Of a stretch of DNA of 64,000 bases, positions 1 through 13,734 are shown piece after piece (position 1 is the stretch's first letter; every line of letters starts with the position of its first letter). The notes beneath the pieces are model-generated. The model worked only from the letters and a program-made list of their open reading frames with translations, searched no databases and was not told where the DNA came from. This DNA comes from Arabidopsis thaliana (Eukaryota > Streptophyta > Magnoliopsida > Brassicales > Brassicaceae): positions 24,661,971 through 24,725,970 of the forward strand of contig NC_003070.9 in assembly GCF_000001735.4 (NCBI RefSeq), given 5' to 3'. The translations under genes were made by a program, and so were the position numbers.

Positions 1-3000
1 ACAGAGTAGCTTAATTATAGACGAAGTAAAATTCAACGCCGAAAATGTATCACTTTTTTAGAAAAAAAAGAAGAGTATTATGTATAATAATAACGTTTTT
101 CTATATAATAGTATATTTCTTATTAGATGTATACTATAGTTAAATATCCATGATTGGTCTCCTCTTACATACGCAAGAAGGACATTAAGGGACAAGTGTT
201 AGTCAACTTTGCCTTTTGGAAGATACTTTAGCCATTGTCACTCTAGTTAATCATAGAGGTTAAGGCTTAAATTTGGCCTTAAGTACACTGGTACAGTTAC
301 ATATTCTAATCACTTATACAAACTTATTCGTTTTTATTTCTTTTCTCGAATATAAAAAGAAAAACAATAATACTTGGAGATGAAGAACCGGAGAGATCTC
401 CCAACCAAAAACTTACAATTTCATATACTTATCTAGGATGCCTTCAGGTCATCGCATAAACATGTAACCAACAATGATGATGTACTTCTATCAGGTTTTC
501 GATTAACTATGAACATGATGGTGATCACAAACACGATCCCACGATTATGTATAAATGTTGATAATCTAACCGTTGGGTATTGTAGCTGTTTTGATCCTAA
601 GATCGGTTATGAATGTCGATGATGATTTGATGGCCGGATATAAAACTATTATTTTGAAGATATGTTCAACTTCACATGTATTACCATGTATGAAATTATC
701 GGGTGATATTTAAAGACCGAGAACCAAAGATTGATTGAGATCTTCCAACAGAAAATTTAAAATTTCGTATATTTATCGAAGAAGATATGAAGGCTGAAAA
801 CGAGATGTTATCGATCTAATATCAAGAAACCTACATATCATCAATTATATATGTTTGAGGAAATCTAAAAGCATATAAATATTTTAAGTTGTGAAAATTA
901 GATGTCGTACAAAACTTAAATGCTAAAGTGAGAAATGCGGAGAAGGGAAACCGGAGATATGATCGTAAATGTCATATTCTTTTCGGAAGTTTATTTAAAA
1001 AATTTGGTACCAATTTCCGAATTCATAGCCCCACCACGTAAAAGTATATATGTAGATGCTATTTTTATAAATAACCTACCAAAACGTACAGCCTCACATG
1101 GTTTGGTAGAACATTTCTAAATGGTTAAGTTTACACTTGTTTATCTATAATTTTGTTTGATGGTTATTCAATATTGGTTTAAGCGATTGATCATTATTCA
1201 ACCTTGTTCTTGTATGTAGTAGTTATATATCTTTAATCATCTACATCTTATTTTGAAATTTCCGGAAGTTTACTATTACTATTACTTGAAAAAAAGAAAA
1301 CATTGTGCACAGACATCTACTCTTTAGTATAATTTTAAATTATGTTCTAGAGAATTTGTTTTGGCTCATTTTAAGTAATGTTTTCAACTATAAATGTATT
1401 TAGTATTTTTTGACCAATGATATTTTATGGTATATTTTTTGCTTGGTTAAATTAATTGTAGATAATAATATTTTATGTAAAATAAGTAAATTAAATGAGA
1501 TTTTTGTGATGTTTTAATATGTGCGCAAATCACTATAAAAATAATTCTAAATCTATTAGAAAGGACCAAATAACCTGTCAAAATATTTAAACTTCCTGTA
1601 ACAAAAAAGGTTCTTTTCATTTTCTATTTATTTGATACGATGAAATTCAAAACTTTGGACCCATTTTTTAGCCTGTTCTACAAGAATTCAAATTTTCTTG
1701 TGGATAATTTATCTAGAACAATATATAATACAGTATAAGTAAAAAAAAATCAGTTTTTTTTAATGTATTCATGAAGTTGACAAAAAAAAAAACGTAAAGT
1801 TGCTTACATAATGTATTTCTATAAGATTCTTACATAATGTTTTAGTGTCATTATTTGAGAAAGTCGTTGTTAGCTTAAATAAAAAATCTAATCTACTAAT
1901 AATACATATTTATTGTAATAAGTTTGCAACGAACATGCATCCAAGTCCACCATATATATATATGTAGATAAAATAGGTAATTTGTTAGCTGACGATTAAC
2001 TTAAACAATAATTGAATTCAGGTTACTTCCGTTTCAGTGTTTTATATCCTCGTCAATAATATAAAACATATGATTACGCAACTCATTACGTACAAGGTTA
2101 TATGAATGTGTGCAGTTTTGAATTAAAAACGAAATCGAGCTTAAACTTTAAACTCATTTCTGAATAGATCAACCCAAAAATACTTTAAACGCTATTCAGA
2201 TATGAACTAGTCAAATCATGTTGGGTTTCCACATACAACAACCGATGGGTGGAAAAACATTTTCAAACTCTAAATAGAGTACTTCGAGAGCTACCGTAAC
2301 AAAAAAGAGAAAATTTGAATAATTATCATAATCCGACAATGCATAAGAAGTGGTACGAAATAAGGGGTATAATAAAAAGGTAACAATCAAATGGTTCTTG
2401 TTTTATGCATGGTGCATATTTAGGATAAAACCAAATAATTATCTTAAAACAAAAGTAACATGTCTATATTATAAGATTGCTTTTGTATAGAAACAAAACC
2501 AGTTGCTTGCTCTGGTAGAATCCGGTGCGAATCACTTTTAGAAGTACTCTTCTTCCTCTCTTTATTTTAACTTCTTTATATGTAAGAGTGATGCATTCTT
2601 TAAAGTTCTAAATTCTGAAAATATCCATTGGAAAAAGATTTGTTTTTAGATCTCATCTATGTTTATATATACTAGAAACTTTTATACAATAGTGTTCAAT
2701 ATGGATAATAAGAATTCATCAGAAAAAAGAGGATAATAATTAAGAAGAAGGGAAGAACGTCACTGTTCAATATAGTATATTTCTCTCACTGATTATTTTA
2801 TTAGTTCTTATACAATAATGCAAGTAAATTTATGAAAAAATTAAATATACAACTCAATGACATATATTTAACCAAATTAAATTGCTTAGAATTCATCACA
2901 TTGACATAGCCAAACTATTTAAAATATCGAACATTACACCTTCGAATAACTCAGAATACGTATCATTGGTTGATGGTTTGGCATCTATTTTAATAACTTT

Positions 3001-3764
3001 CTTTATTAACTTTTACCTAAATTCTTGTTTTTTTTTATCGGTTCTGCGACTCACGTCTCGATCGATCAACAACCACTCAAAAATATACTTTTACGTACGT
3101 TTTGATCTTAAGAAGATTACAATCACTTTAATCCGAATATATGTATGTGTTATGTGTGTGCAACGAGTGAGCATTGAGTCAATTTATGTAATTTTGGTGG
3201 ACATAGAGAAAAGACGAAACAATAGAATTTGCCTATTATTAGTAATTTAGTATAGGCTCATTGGACGGTTGTTGTTATTTTACTTTTTTCCTCACATGTT
3301 ACATCTTATCTTTATGTATTCTGTTCTTTTATTTGCACAAAAAAGTATTCTATTCTTTCTTCATTTCCCATTTTTACAATTTGAGTATTTTTGTCCCGTA
3401 CATTTAGCAACGGATATCTTAATTTCGCCTAAACGCTTGACTAAAATGGAAACGAGTTCTTGGTAACAACTTTCCCGCAAATCCACCACGCTAAATTGTA
3501 ATATTTACTCACAGTAGAATAGCAAAGTTTACGTTTTAGACCTAAGTCCAATTACAATTTTCATATTTTTGATAAATATTATAATTTTATTTATATTTTC
3601 ATTGGTAAATCATGAGTATAGAGGGTAAGTAAAATGAGAGAGCGAAATACAAACACAGTGATAAAAAAAGGCTTTCTTATCACATTTACATTGCCTCCGA
3701 AAGAAAACAGATTATGATACACTTTACTTACACAAAGTATAATACAATAGTGTTAACAATTTTG
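1..3764. other. Intergenic, no gene recognised
   Basis: AT-rich DNA with many stop codons in all frames. The few open stretches are short, lack splice context or convincing composition, and several begin at non-ATG codons. Two weakly similar segments near 380-430 and 720-780 share wording such as gagatctt-cc-a-cagaaa, which suggests an old degenerate repeat, but I cannot name it. The end of the interval is the 3' flank of the minus-strand subtilase. Confidence 0.6.
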
Positions 3765-6680
3765 TTAGATCTTGAAGTTGAAAACTCTTGTTCTCACAGA
3801 AAGAGGGATTCTTACATTATGGCCTTCATTGTCGGCCCAAGTCAAGCTCCCAAAGAGATAATCAGTATTCGCTCTATGAGTCGTGGAGACTTTCACCGTG
3901 AACGTAGTCTTGTTAGTGTTGGAACCGAATTCAAGAGTCTCAGGACTAACCTGAAGGTTAATACCTTGAGGCGCTTGGATCACAGCTTTGTAAACCGAAC
4001 CAACCGGCCCAACATTCGTCACAGTTCTTGTTATTGTGATCTCTTCACTAAGATATGGGATTGTGATGGAAGGCATGTTGACATCAAGCATTGATGGAAT
4101 TGGGGTAGGGCAAGTGTAGATTTCTCCAAGTAGTTTTGAGATGGATGTGTTGTCATAGCCTGCGGAGCACAAGTAATGAACATATTCATCGTGGCCCATG
4201 TCGTAAACAAGTCCTGGGTCCGCTACTTTCACCGGGTTTACAAGGCCGCCTCCATAGTCAAACGGGTCGGCGAGTTTGCGTGGGGAACCCTCGGCTGCGA
4301 TAGGCTCTCCCGATGGGTCGGTTTGTAACGCTGCAATGGTTAACAGTTATTCCCGGGTGTTTCTTGTGGAGCAAGAAACAAGTTTTTTGCGTGAATAAAA
4401 CTTATGTATATTTACCGGTTGTGACGAGAGCAGATCGGATCGCTGCAGGAGACCAGTCGGGGCGTTTTTTTCTAAGAAGTGCGACTATTCCTGACACGAC
4501 AGGTGTAGACATTGATGTTCCTGACATGAAATCGTATCCTCCCCCTGTTGGTACGGCTGCGAGTATACCTGAACCTGGTGCTGCTATATCCGGCTGTACT
4601 TAAATTTAAAAAGTAACATTCAGAAAATGCTAAACAATTTGAATGTAAGAGAGAGCAAAAAGTATCCCACCTTGAGAATGACAGGAGATAGTGAATTGGG
4701 ACCTCTAGAAGAAAATCTAGCGACCTTGGTCGCTAAAGGTCGGCCAACGAACGTCTTGGTCGGACTGATTTTAGCTATTGGTGATCTGCAGAAATCATCC
4801 AAGGAAATTTTTTCTATTACATCAAAGGAGTTCATAGTTTGATTTTCGACATAAATGTGAAGAGGATGAGCTTACTTGGTTGTTTGGATGTACAATAAAA
4901 TGTCCATGCCAAGTTCGTTGTCTACGTAGGCAATAGCGATATCAACGGTGCTTGCATCGATACTATCTGTTGGCTGCGTAGCGATAATGACGCCAACAGC
5001 ACCTTTTGATTTGGCATAAGCTGCAAAATCGTCTTCAAAATTGGCTCTTTGGAAGAACAACAAGATTTTTCCTGTAGCTTTACCGGCTTCCATATCCTCT
5101 CTTGTCACGTCGTCGTAGAAAAGAAGATCAGTGAATCCAACTTCTTCTCCGATGTATAGACCTTCTTGACCCTGAGAATGGGATCCCACAGAAAAAGAAG
5201 AGTTAAAACTTAAATGAACGGTCACAGTTTCTTGTGATACAAGCAACCAAATACGTACCAGTAAGGTTATATTGTTTCCAAGAGTGATGGGCGTGAAGTA
5301 TTCTCTGTCCATGGTCGTAGCCGCGACAGTTATGAGCCACGGAGCAACATTAGAGATGGTTTCTTTTTCAGGACCATCGTTCCCTCCAGCACATACCACG
5401 GGAATTCCCTTCATAACAGCGTGGAAAGCAGCAATAGCGAAATCATCTCTATCAACCTCAAAATCTACAGGTACTTCAGATCCGAGCGAGAGCGATAGTA
5501 CATCGACACCATCACGGATGGCATGATCAATGGCCTTTACAATATCCGGTGTGAAACACTCCTCGTTGTTCCAACACACTTTGTAAGAGGCTATACGGGC
5601 CCGCGGGGCACTTCCTCTCGCGGTTCCTTGAGCTAGACTGAGGACATTTGCGTCTGGGACAAAAGAACCCACGGCTGTCGATGCACAGTGGGTTCCGTGT
5701 CCAATTTTGTCTAGAGGGGACATAACCTCACCTTTCTCTGCCGCGTTAAACGATCCGTTGTACTTACTCTCAAGACCCTTTGAGTAGTACATAGCTCCAA
5801 TCAACTTTCTGTTACAGCTCGATGCGTTGAACGCTTCTGCTGAAACACATTTTCCTTTCCAACGTGTTGGGATTGGTCCAAGACCGTTGTCGTTGAATGA
5901 CTTGGAATCTGGCCATATTCCTGAGTCCAGGATTCCAACAATTGCTTCACTTCCCATATCGGTTTCATGGAGGAGACCGGTTGGAGCAGCTGAAGTGAGT
6001 CCCAAGTAATCACTAACCCTTGTTGTTTTCAGTTTCATATTCTTACTTCTCGTTACGCGAACAACATCCGGATGCCCTATTACAAATCCAAAAATAGAAG
6101 TTGACTATTAATTAGTGTTTTTGTTCTCTGAGTTTGACCTAATTCTTGTTCAACAAGTCTTGTCATTAAATGTTTCAAATTTACCTGAAAGTTCCCTTGC
6201 TTGAGATGATGTGAGTTTCGCTGCAAAGCCTGAGAAACCATGTCTGTAACTATAAATCATAGACTCATGGGAAGCTTTTTTGCTGCATTATCAGTCAAAA
6301 CATACAAATTTGTAAACCAACTTTTTCCCGCAACATCGATTATCTTAGGAAAGCATTTACCAATGCTCATCATTCATTACCTTCCAAGAAGTGGTCCGAG
6401 AATATCATGATGTGATTCAGTTACAATATTAGGATCATCATGTTGCCTCTCACCCAAATGCACCGTGTAAATCTAAATATAACATCATCAAGAAATTAAA
6501 ATTGCAAAATTTTTCGCAACTCCGCAGAAAAATAATATCAAAATTTGACCATTTATAACGAACCTGGCTTTTCTCATTGGCAGCAGTAATTAAGGCTATC
6601 TTGAAGATTAATACTAAACCTATGAACACAACTACAAAATGCTTCTTATTATTTGGTACAATCAGAGAAGACAACTCCAT
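3765..6680 (-). CDS. Subtilisin-like serine protease (S8, plant SBT3-like), eight exons, apparent frameshift
   Basis: Secreted plant subtilase; I recognise it as the At1g66210 position. Exons on the minus strand: 6680-6564, 6472-6381, 6282-6185, 6077-5259, 5171-4876, 4785-4671, 4593-4416, 4330-3765. Exon 1 gives a signal peptide (hydrophobic [17 protein letters not shown]). Exons 2-3 give the I9 propeptide ([14 protein letters not shown]). The catalytic triad is visible: Asp in DSGIWP (~residue 153), His in GHGTHC (~229), Ser in GTSMSTP (~539), with oxyanion Asn in AGGNDGP. A fibronectin-like C-terminal region contains [14 protein letters not shown]. An upstream in-frame ATG at 6743 would add 21 residues; the Met at 6680 sits just before the signal peptide. 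Oddity: between His-Pro of exon 4 and the Met at 6038 there are 37 bases where the paralogue has 36, so the frame breaks near 6060 and meets TAA. Without that base the product is 759 residues. It is either a pseudogene, an allele or a sequence error. Confidence 0.85.
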
Positions 6681-8565
6681 GTTTTGTCTGGGATTTAAGG
6701 AGTTGTTGTTGAGGTAGATTCTTGTCCTAGAAGAATCTTCCAAGATTATAAATTTTTAAAATTCTTGAACCTCCTCAACAATGTCCTCTCTGCTTGCATC
6801 CCAGAAGCATAATGATTGTGTTCACGTCATCTTGTATTTAAATTGATGAAGGATTTGGTTAAGAATGTTGGGAGTTTTTTTTAGCGTACAACGAAGATAG
6901 GACATGACACCAAGCTAATTTTGTTAAATTGGGACTAGTCTGGTTTATGGTTTACAACGAAAACGGATTTGTTTCTTTTTATATAATTATCGGTGTAGAA
7001 TTAACATGAGTCAAAACTTACAACTGTTTTTCCATTACCTGTCAAAACCATGGTAAGATAAATGAACATGAGCATATTGTTTAGGTTAACATATTAAGAT
7101 TACATTGTAGTTTGTAATAATATAAACATTCAAAAAAATTGAAAAAATTAACTTGGGGAGTGTTCCCGAAAATTATTCTAATATCGTGTGCTAGTGTTAT
7201 TGTTGTATCACCCCTCAGATTCAAATTCGCATGTAAGAGTATTGTATATTGCTTACAAAACAAATATTAATCAACAAACTTTGTCTTAAAATGCTTATTC
7301 AAAGTCTATAGGTTTGAAGCATTAAAAAGGTATCTATAACAAAGGATAGTTGTTAAACTTGCTATAGGGAAAGAAAAAGAAAACATAAGTATGTCTAAAA
7401 AATGTTTCCTGGTTAAGAAAATATCCAAAAATTGAAAATGAGTTGGCTAATTGTTAGCTCCATGACTAGGAATGAGGATTTGAATCATATTCACGCAACG
7501 GACAGATTTTGATCTTTGTTTGAATCCGGTGACTCATAACCTCAACGAATCAGTTTTTTTTTGGTTTTGATTTGTTGGTTCATTGCGAAACCTAGTTTTA
7601 GGATTGGAGTGAAAATGATTTACCTAAAGCAATTTTTAGGAGTTAGGCTCTAAGTGAAAATAATGGCCTTTGCTTGATGACTTGTCTATACATTGTCTGT
7701 TTCCAGGGTTAGGAACTTAGGATTTTCGGAGCTTCTTCTTCTTCTAGGAGACAAGTATTTGAACTTGGACCATTGTTCTAGTAACTTGAGTTATTTTTCA
7801 ATATTATCCAGGTTTAAAAAACGTGTTTTGGCCTTCTTTGAGCACTATAATTGCTTACTTCTCATAAAAGCATAAGATAACGGTAACAATACGCCCATAG
7901 CAGTAAGATGCATCATTTTGGAATTTTGTATGCTTGGGAAAGTACCCTCTTCAGGAAGTATGTTAAAATGTCATGATACAAATCAGAAATCTTATCATTT
8001 ACATAAAACTATTTTGTTAAAGACCTAGAGTTTCTCTATCATCCTTTATTAAATGTGTTTTTATATCTATTTATAGAAACATTAGGACTAAAATCCAACT
8101 AGGACAATCAGATCATTCCATTAAATAACCAAAAAAAAAATCAGATCATTCCATCAAAACGATGTGCAAGGAAGCAAGAAACATTATCTGATGAAAATGA
8201 ATACACAACAAGTCAGAAATAAGAGAAAATGAGTAATGTACAGATGATGATAAGGAGGACGAAGGTTGCTGTTATAATTATCTTTCAACATTCACTAATT
8301 ACTGTTAATCCTCTGGCAAACTAATTAGGTGCAATGCCAAAAAAATCCAAATTAAGCTTATGATAAATCAGAATAACTATATATGACATTTCATTTTAAA
8401 AAAAAATATTAATTTGTTTATTATATAACCGTCTGTGGTATTTTTAGAATCTAGGTAATTTGTTTACGTTTTCTGATAAGAAGTTAATTAGTTTATAGTT
8501 TCATTGTTTGTTATATATGGAACAAAGAAAGACATGTCCAAGCAACTTGTTCTACAATCAGAAAA
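6681..8565. promoter_or_regulatory. Shared intergenic region of the divergent subtilase pair
   Basis: The two subtilase genes point away from each other, so this 1.9 kb must hold both promoters. A TATA-like TATATAT at 8512-8518 lies about 50 bases before the plus-strand ATG. A short direct repeat, atcagatcattccat, occurs at about 8109 and 8142. I see no gene; the open stretches around 7690-7875 do not look coding. Confidence 0.5.
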
Positions 8566-11500
8566 ATGGGCAATTCTTTTCTGATTGCAGATACAAGTTC
8601 TCTAGTTATCGGTCTTTTGTTAATCCTGAACGGAGTGTTTATCTCTGCGGCAAAACACTATGGCTTGAACAAGGTATGTTGCGTTTTTCATCTTTGAGTA
8701 GTATTGAGGCTATAACTGGCATACATATGAAGTATGTTTTCTTTTTTCGATAATCGGCTCCAGATTCACATTGTACACTTGGGAGCAAAGCAACACGATA
8801 CCCCTGAGCTGGTTACTAAGTCACATTACCAAATTCTTGAACCACTTCTTGGAAGGTACATATATTACAATGTTGATGCTATTGAAATATTGAGAATCCT
8901 TATGAGAGTATATGTGTTTTCTTCTTTTATATTTTGTGACATAGCAAAGAAGCAGCCAAGAATTCTTTAGTATACAATTACAAGCATGGCTTTTCCGGCT
9001 TTGCAGCAAAACTTACCGCCTCTCAAGCAAAGAATCTTTCAGGTACTTCAGTTTTCATTCTGTCCAATTAAACTCGTAAGACATTATGAAATCATGGTCT
9101 GATTTGTTTCGTAACAGCGCATCCCGAGGTTCTTCGTGTTGTACCAAGTCGAGTAATGAGGTTGAAAACAACAAGAACATTTGATTACTTGGGACTTTTG
9201 CCTACTTCTCCAAAAAGTCTTCTACATAAAACCAAGATGGGAAGTGAAGCTATTATTGGGGTCATAGACTCAGGGATATGGCCAGAGTCACAGTCATTCA
9301 ATGACACAGGTCTAGGACCGATCCCGAAGCGTTGGAAGGGAAAATGTTTGTCTGGAAATGGATTTGACGCCAAAAAACATTGCAACAAAAAACTTATAGG
9401 GGCCGAGTACTTGACCGTAGGTCTTATGGAAATGACGGATGGGATATATGACTATCCTTCACTAGGTGAGTCTATGTCCCCTAGAGATCATGTAGGCCAT
9501 GGGACACACGTGGCTGCAATTGCTGCTGGTTCTTTTGTGGCTAATGCAAACTATAAAGGACTAGCTGGAGGAACCGCTAGAGGCGCGGCTCCTCATGCAC
9601 GTATAGCTATGTACAAGGTATGTTGGAGGGAAGTTGGATGTATAACAGCTGATCTACTCAAAGCAATTGATCATAGTATACGCGATGGTGTTGATGTTAT
9701 ATCCATTTCAATTGGTACTGACGCGCCAGCAAGTTTTGATATTGATCAAAGTGACATTGGTTTTGGTTCATTCCACGCCGTGATGAAAGGCATTCCCGTT
9801 GTTGCTTCTGCTGGAAACGAAGGACCTAACGCTCAAACCGTCGATAATGTTGCTCCATGGATCATAACCGTCGCCGCTACATCCCTAGACCGTTCTTTCC
9901 CGATACCGATAACTCTTGGAAACAATCTAACTATTCTCGTATGATCGAACCTTTTTGATTCTTTTTTTTTTATGATTAAGCAAGAAGTGCCAGAAATGTG
10001 ATTCGATGTTCTTTCTGATTATTTTCAGGGTGAAGGTTTAAACACATTCCCAGAAGTTGGATTTACTAATCTTATATTATCAGATGAAATGTTGAGCAGA
10101 TCTATCGAACAGGGGAAAACTCAAGGGACCATTGTCCTTGCGTTTACGGCAAACGATGAGATGATAAGAAAGGCGAATAGCATAACCAATGCTGGATGTG
10201 CTGGTATAATCTATGCACAATCTGTGATTGATCCTACGGTTTGTAGTAGCGTTGATGTTCCTTGCGCCGTGGTAGATTATGAATATGGAACCGACATCTT
10301 ATACTACATGCAGACCACAGTGTAACAAATCTTCACCAACTTTGTTTAGTTATCATAACTTTCTTGTTTTTTGTTTTTTCCTAACACATGAGAACATTTT
10401 GATTTCGCAGAGTGCCTAAAGCAAAACTAAGCCCTTCCAAGACACTCATTGGCCGACCTATTGCTTCTAGAGTGCCTCGTTTCTCTTGTAGAGGACCTAA
10501 TTCAGTTTCACCAGCAATTCTTAAGGTTTGTTTAGTATTTATTATTATTTTCCTATTTTTTTTTATTTTTTTTTTTTAACACATTGATCCAAGTGTTAAT
10601 GAAATTTGGGACTTTGTTGTGTAATAATACAGCCAGACATAGCAGCACCGGGTGTTAATGTTCTTTCTGCAGTATCTGGTGTGTATAAGTTCATGTCGGG
10701 AACATCAATGGCGACTCCTGCTGTGTCGGGAATCGTTGGATTACTAAGACAAACACACCCTCACTGGTCTCCAGCTGCAATCCGATCCGCTCTTGTCACA
10801 ACAGGTTCTTGCTTTTATTAATTATGGAACAATTTGTTATGGTTTTGATTAGGGCTTGGTTCTTAATCAAATATACTGTATCTTTTATTTTTCAAAATTA
10901 AGTTCCGAAGTTTTATCCTCTCTTTTCGGTTTAAATTTGGTTTTTGTTTTGGTTCTTCAATTAGAGAAAAAGTATAACCATTCTAACCAACTGTACTAAG
11001 ACTCTCAATTCATTTTTGTCCTTTAAATGGAGCTTTATGGTTCGGTTTATTCAGATTAAGTTGAAAAAATAAAATAAAAGGCTCTAAACATCTTTACTTA
11101 CTGTATGTTTCCTTTATTTGAATTGAAGCATGGAAGACCGATCCATCTGGAGAGCCAATATTTTCAGAGGGATCAACACGTAAACTTGCTGACCCATTTG
11201 ACTATGGAGGTGGTTTGATCAACCCAGAGAAAGTAACACACCCGGGCCTCATCTACGACATGGGTATCGATGACTATCTTCATTACCTTTGTTCTGCCGA
11301 ATACGATGATGATTCCATTTCAAAACTACTTGGTAAAACTTACAATTGCACTTCGCCAAAGCCATCGATGCTCGACTTCAACTTGCCTTCCATTACAATC
11401 CCAAGTCTCACTGGAGAGGTCACTGTGACAAGAACCGTGAGAAATGTTGGACCGGCCCGTTCAGTCTACAGACCAGTGATTGAGTCTCCTCTTGGTATCG

Positions 11501-11691
11501 AGCTTGATGTGAAACCGAAGACTCTTGTGTTTGGTTCCAACATAACAAAGATTACTTTTAGTGTGAGAGTGAAATCGAGTCATAGAGTTAACACTGATTT
11601 TTATTTTGGGAGCTTGTGTTGGACCGATGGAGTTCATAATGTCACTATTCCTGTTTCCGTGAGAACAAAGTTCATGAGGAACTATGTTTGA
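8566..11691 (+). CDS. Subtilisin-like serine protease (S8, plant SBT3-like), eight exons, intact
   Basis: Secreted plant subtilase, recognised as the At1g66220 position; natural substrates are not evident. Exons: 8566-8673, 8764-8855, 8945-9042, 9118-9938, 10029-10321, 10411-10525, 10633-10804, 11129-11691, giving 753 residues. The start was chosen because only this frame gives a signal peptide ([12 protein letters not shown] then [16 protein letters not shown]) and joins in phase to exon 2. Propeptide: [14 protein letters not shown]. Catalytic Asp is in DSGIWPES (~150), His in GHGTHVA (~227), Ser in GTSMATP (~534), oxyanion Asn in SAGNEGP. Exon lengths 92, 98 and 115 equal those of the minus-strand neighbour, so the pair arose by duplication with inversion. 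The exon 5 donor is placed at GT|GTAACA, which alone preserves the frame; the alternative two bases upstream would reach a stop at once. Confidence 0.93.
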
Positions 11692-13724
11692 TCATTGTTC
11701 ACGTGTAATATTAGTTTTTTTTTTTTTAATTTGGTAATGAAACTCATTTTTTATCTTTAAGATTTATCGTTGGATAAAATCAGATAATTTGGTTTCCACA
11801 TATATCAAAACGTTTCAAGCTTTTGATTTGTGTGCAAAAGCTAGTTTCCATTTAAGAGATCAATGGATTACAAGACTTGAAATTTAGCAAACTCAAAGTT
11901 GTACAGAATAGCTAAAACATTTGAAAACGTATCATAAGGATATATAGGATAATCCGACGGCAACACGATGAGATCTCGGAGACAAAATTTGTGAGACAAA
12001 TTGTGACATGCGAGCCAAAAGTAAGTTAGAACCACATCCACGAGCGCATAGTGAAGTGAGAGATTGCCACTGTCGAAAGACATTTTGAAGTTATAGATGA
12101 ATCCAAAACCCTGAAATGTTTTCGGCATTGAAGTTGTGAAACCGACTAATTTCCCTAACCGTCTTACTATACTTTGTGTAGAGTGTCTTGTGCCGGAGAA
12201 ACTTTAGAGAATCGGCGGAGACACACACTAAAGTTGATGAGTTTGAATGTTTGATCTCTCAATAGAACAACAATTTGACCTAAGTGATACAAGAATCAAA
12301 CAATGTTACACAACATCGTATGACATATTCTTAATCTTTATGTCGTCTAAGTTAATGTTTTGGTGAGGTAATATCTAACTTACAAAATTTTATGTAATTC
12401 TATTTCTCTTGGGGATTAATCCCCATCCATAAACCTTAACATACGTTTTCCTAAATTCTACAAGAAATAAATTACGGAACCAAACAAAATAAAATAATAG
12501 AAAAGAAAAACAATTAAGGACTGATTTTAAGTTTCAATTTTCAAAATAGGTACTTTTCGTGTAAAGATCTTGGTAACTCCGACTATGCATAAGATTTGGA
12601 GAAAAAATGTTTATAGGTCTATTTGTAGATTTTTTCTTACATGGATTCTATGTTTTAACATATTCACAAAAAAAAAAAATGAGTTGTATAAGTTTTTGTT
12701 GTTACAACTTTTGATTCATATCTTACTTTGTTTTGTTGAAATGTCAAATTTATTGCTTAACAACAGAAATAAGTTCATATAGAAATGGGGAAAATGAATT
12801 GAATGAAATTAATAACTTTCAATCTGAACCGTTGAATTATTCAATCCCTAGATGTCTTGAAGCTACCCTCAAAGTTATGTGATGACATGAACTCGCGATC
12901 TCTCTTTGACTCCATGATCCAAATCGCGTCTAAAACAAAGAACATCACGAAAAAACAGATAACTCTTAGCATATTAACTCAAATCAAAATCCAAAAAGTG
13001 CTACATCTAGGTCTAAGTCTTACCTACAACTCCATAAAATTTCTTTACCAAAAAATGAAAAAAAGAAAAAATCAGCTTGTACATATTTAAACATAATTTA
13101 AAGAATTATTTATATTTATTTATTGAAAAATCTTATAAATATCATTTTAACAAAAACATTCTATTACCCATCCTTGTTTCTTTTAAACATCAAAACGATG
13201 GTGTTTCTTACGACTAAAAGACGGATGGCCCAATTGTGAGCGGTACAAGAATTTTTCTAGGGTGTACTTCAAATGGGAGCCACCGGCTTACCAGAGTTTG
13301 GTTGGGTTTTTGGATTTTGTTCTTTTGGTCTTTTACAGACGCACGAGAGAGAATCTCAGACTTTAAACAGAAGCAAAGAAAAGTGGACGAAGTGGCCCTT
13401 TCCGACAAAAACGTTTCGCGTCCGGTCCTCTCTTCTACTCATTCCAAGTGTCGATTGGCCAGTAGTCCAGCATGAGCTACTTAATTTTGTTTTGCCAACG
13501 AGCTAACTTTATTAGAACTACATAATGCAGCACTTTGACTTAAAAATTTAGTATTAATGATTATAAAATATCATACTGAGAACTTTGCAACTTTTGTTTA
13601 TTGGAAAAAGGATTGTAATCTTGCTAATGGAGTATTATTTTCTCCTCTATCTAGCTGATGTAGAAATTAGATCACTTTTCTATAACTAAATAATTAATGG
13701 ATTTTCAACAGAGATTCTCAACAT
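11692..13724. other. Intergenic, no gene recognised
   Basis: 3' flank of the subtilase followed by AT-rich DNA. A minus-strand open stretch at 11868-12128 is the longest, but it lacks a family signature and an in-frame upstream exon. The more GC-rich patch at 13220-13500 is open in two plus frames without recognisable protein features. I see no RNA gene. Confidence 0.5.
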
Positions 13725-13734
13725 GAGTAAACTA

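Noticed and set aside
2511-2540. tRNA-like wording (aatccggtgcgaatcac)
   Set aside because: No acceptor stem or anticodon arm can be formed around it.
11868-12128. 86-codon minus-strand open frame downstream of the plus-strand subtilase
   Set aside because: No recognisable domain, no signal peptide or partner exon, and codon composition typical of AT-rich spacer; kept only as a remark in the intergenic entry.
13236-13506. Two overlapping plus-strand open frames of 77-79 codons
   Set aside because: Both frames are open over the same GC-richer patch, a sign of low stop density rather than coding; no protein features seen.
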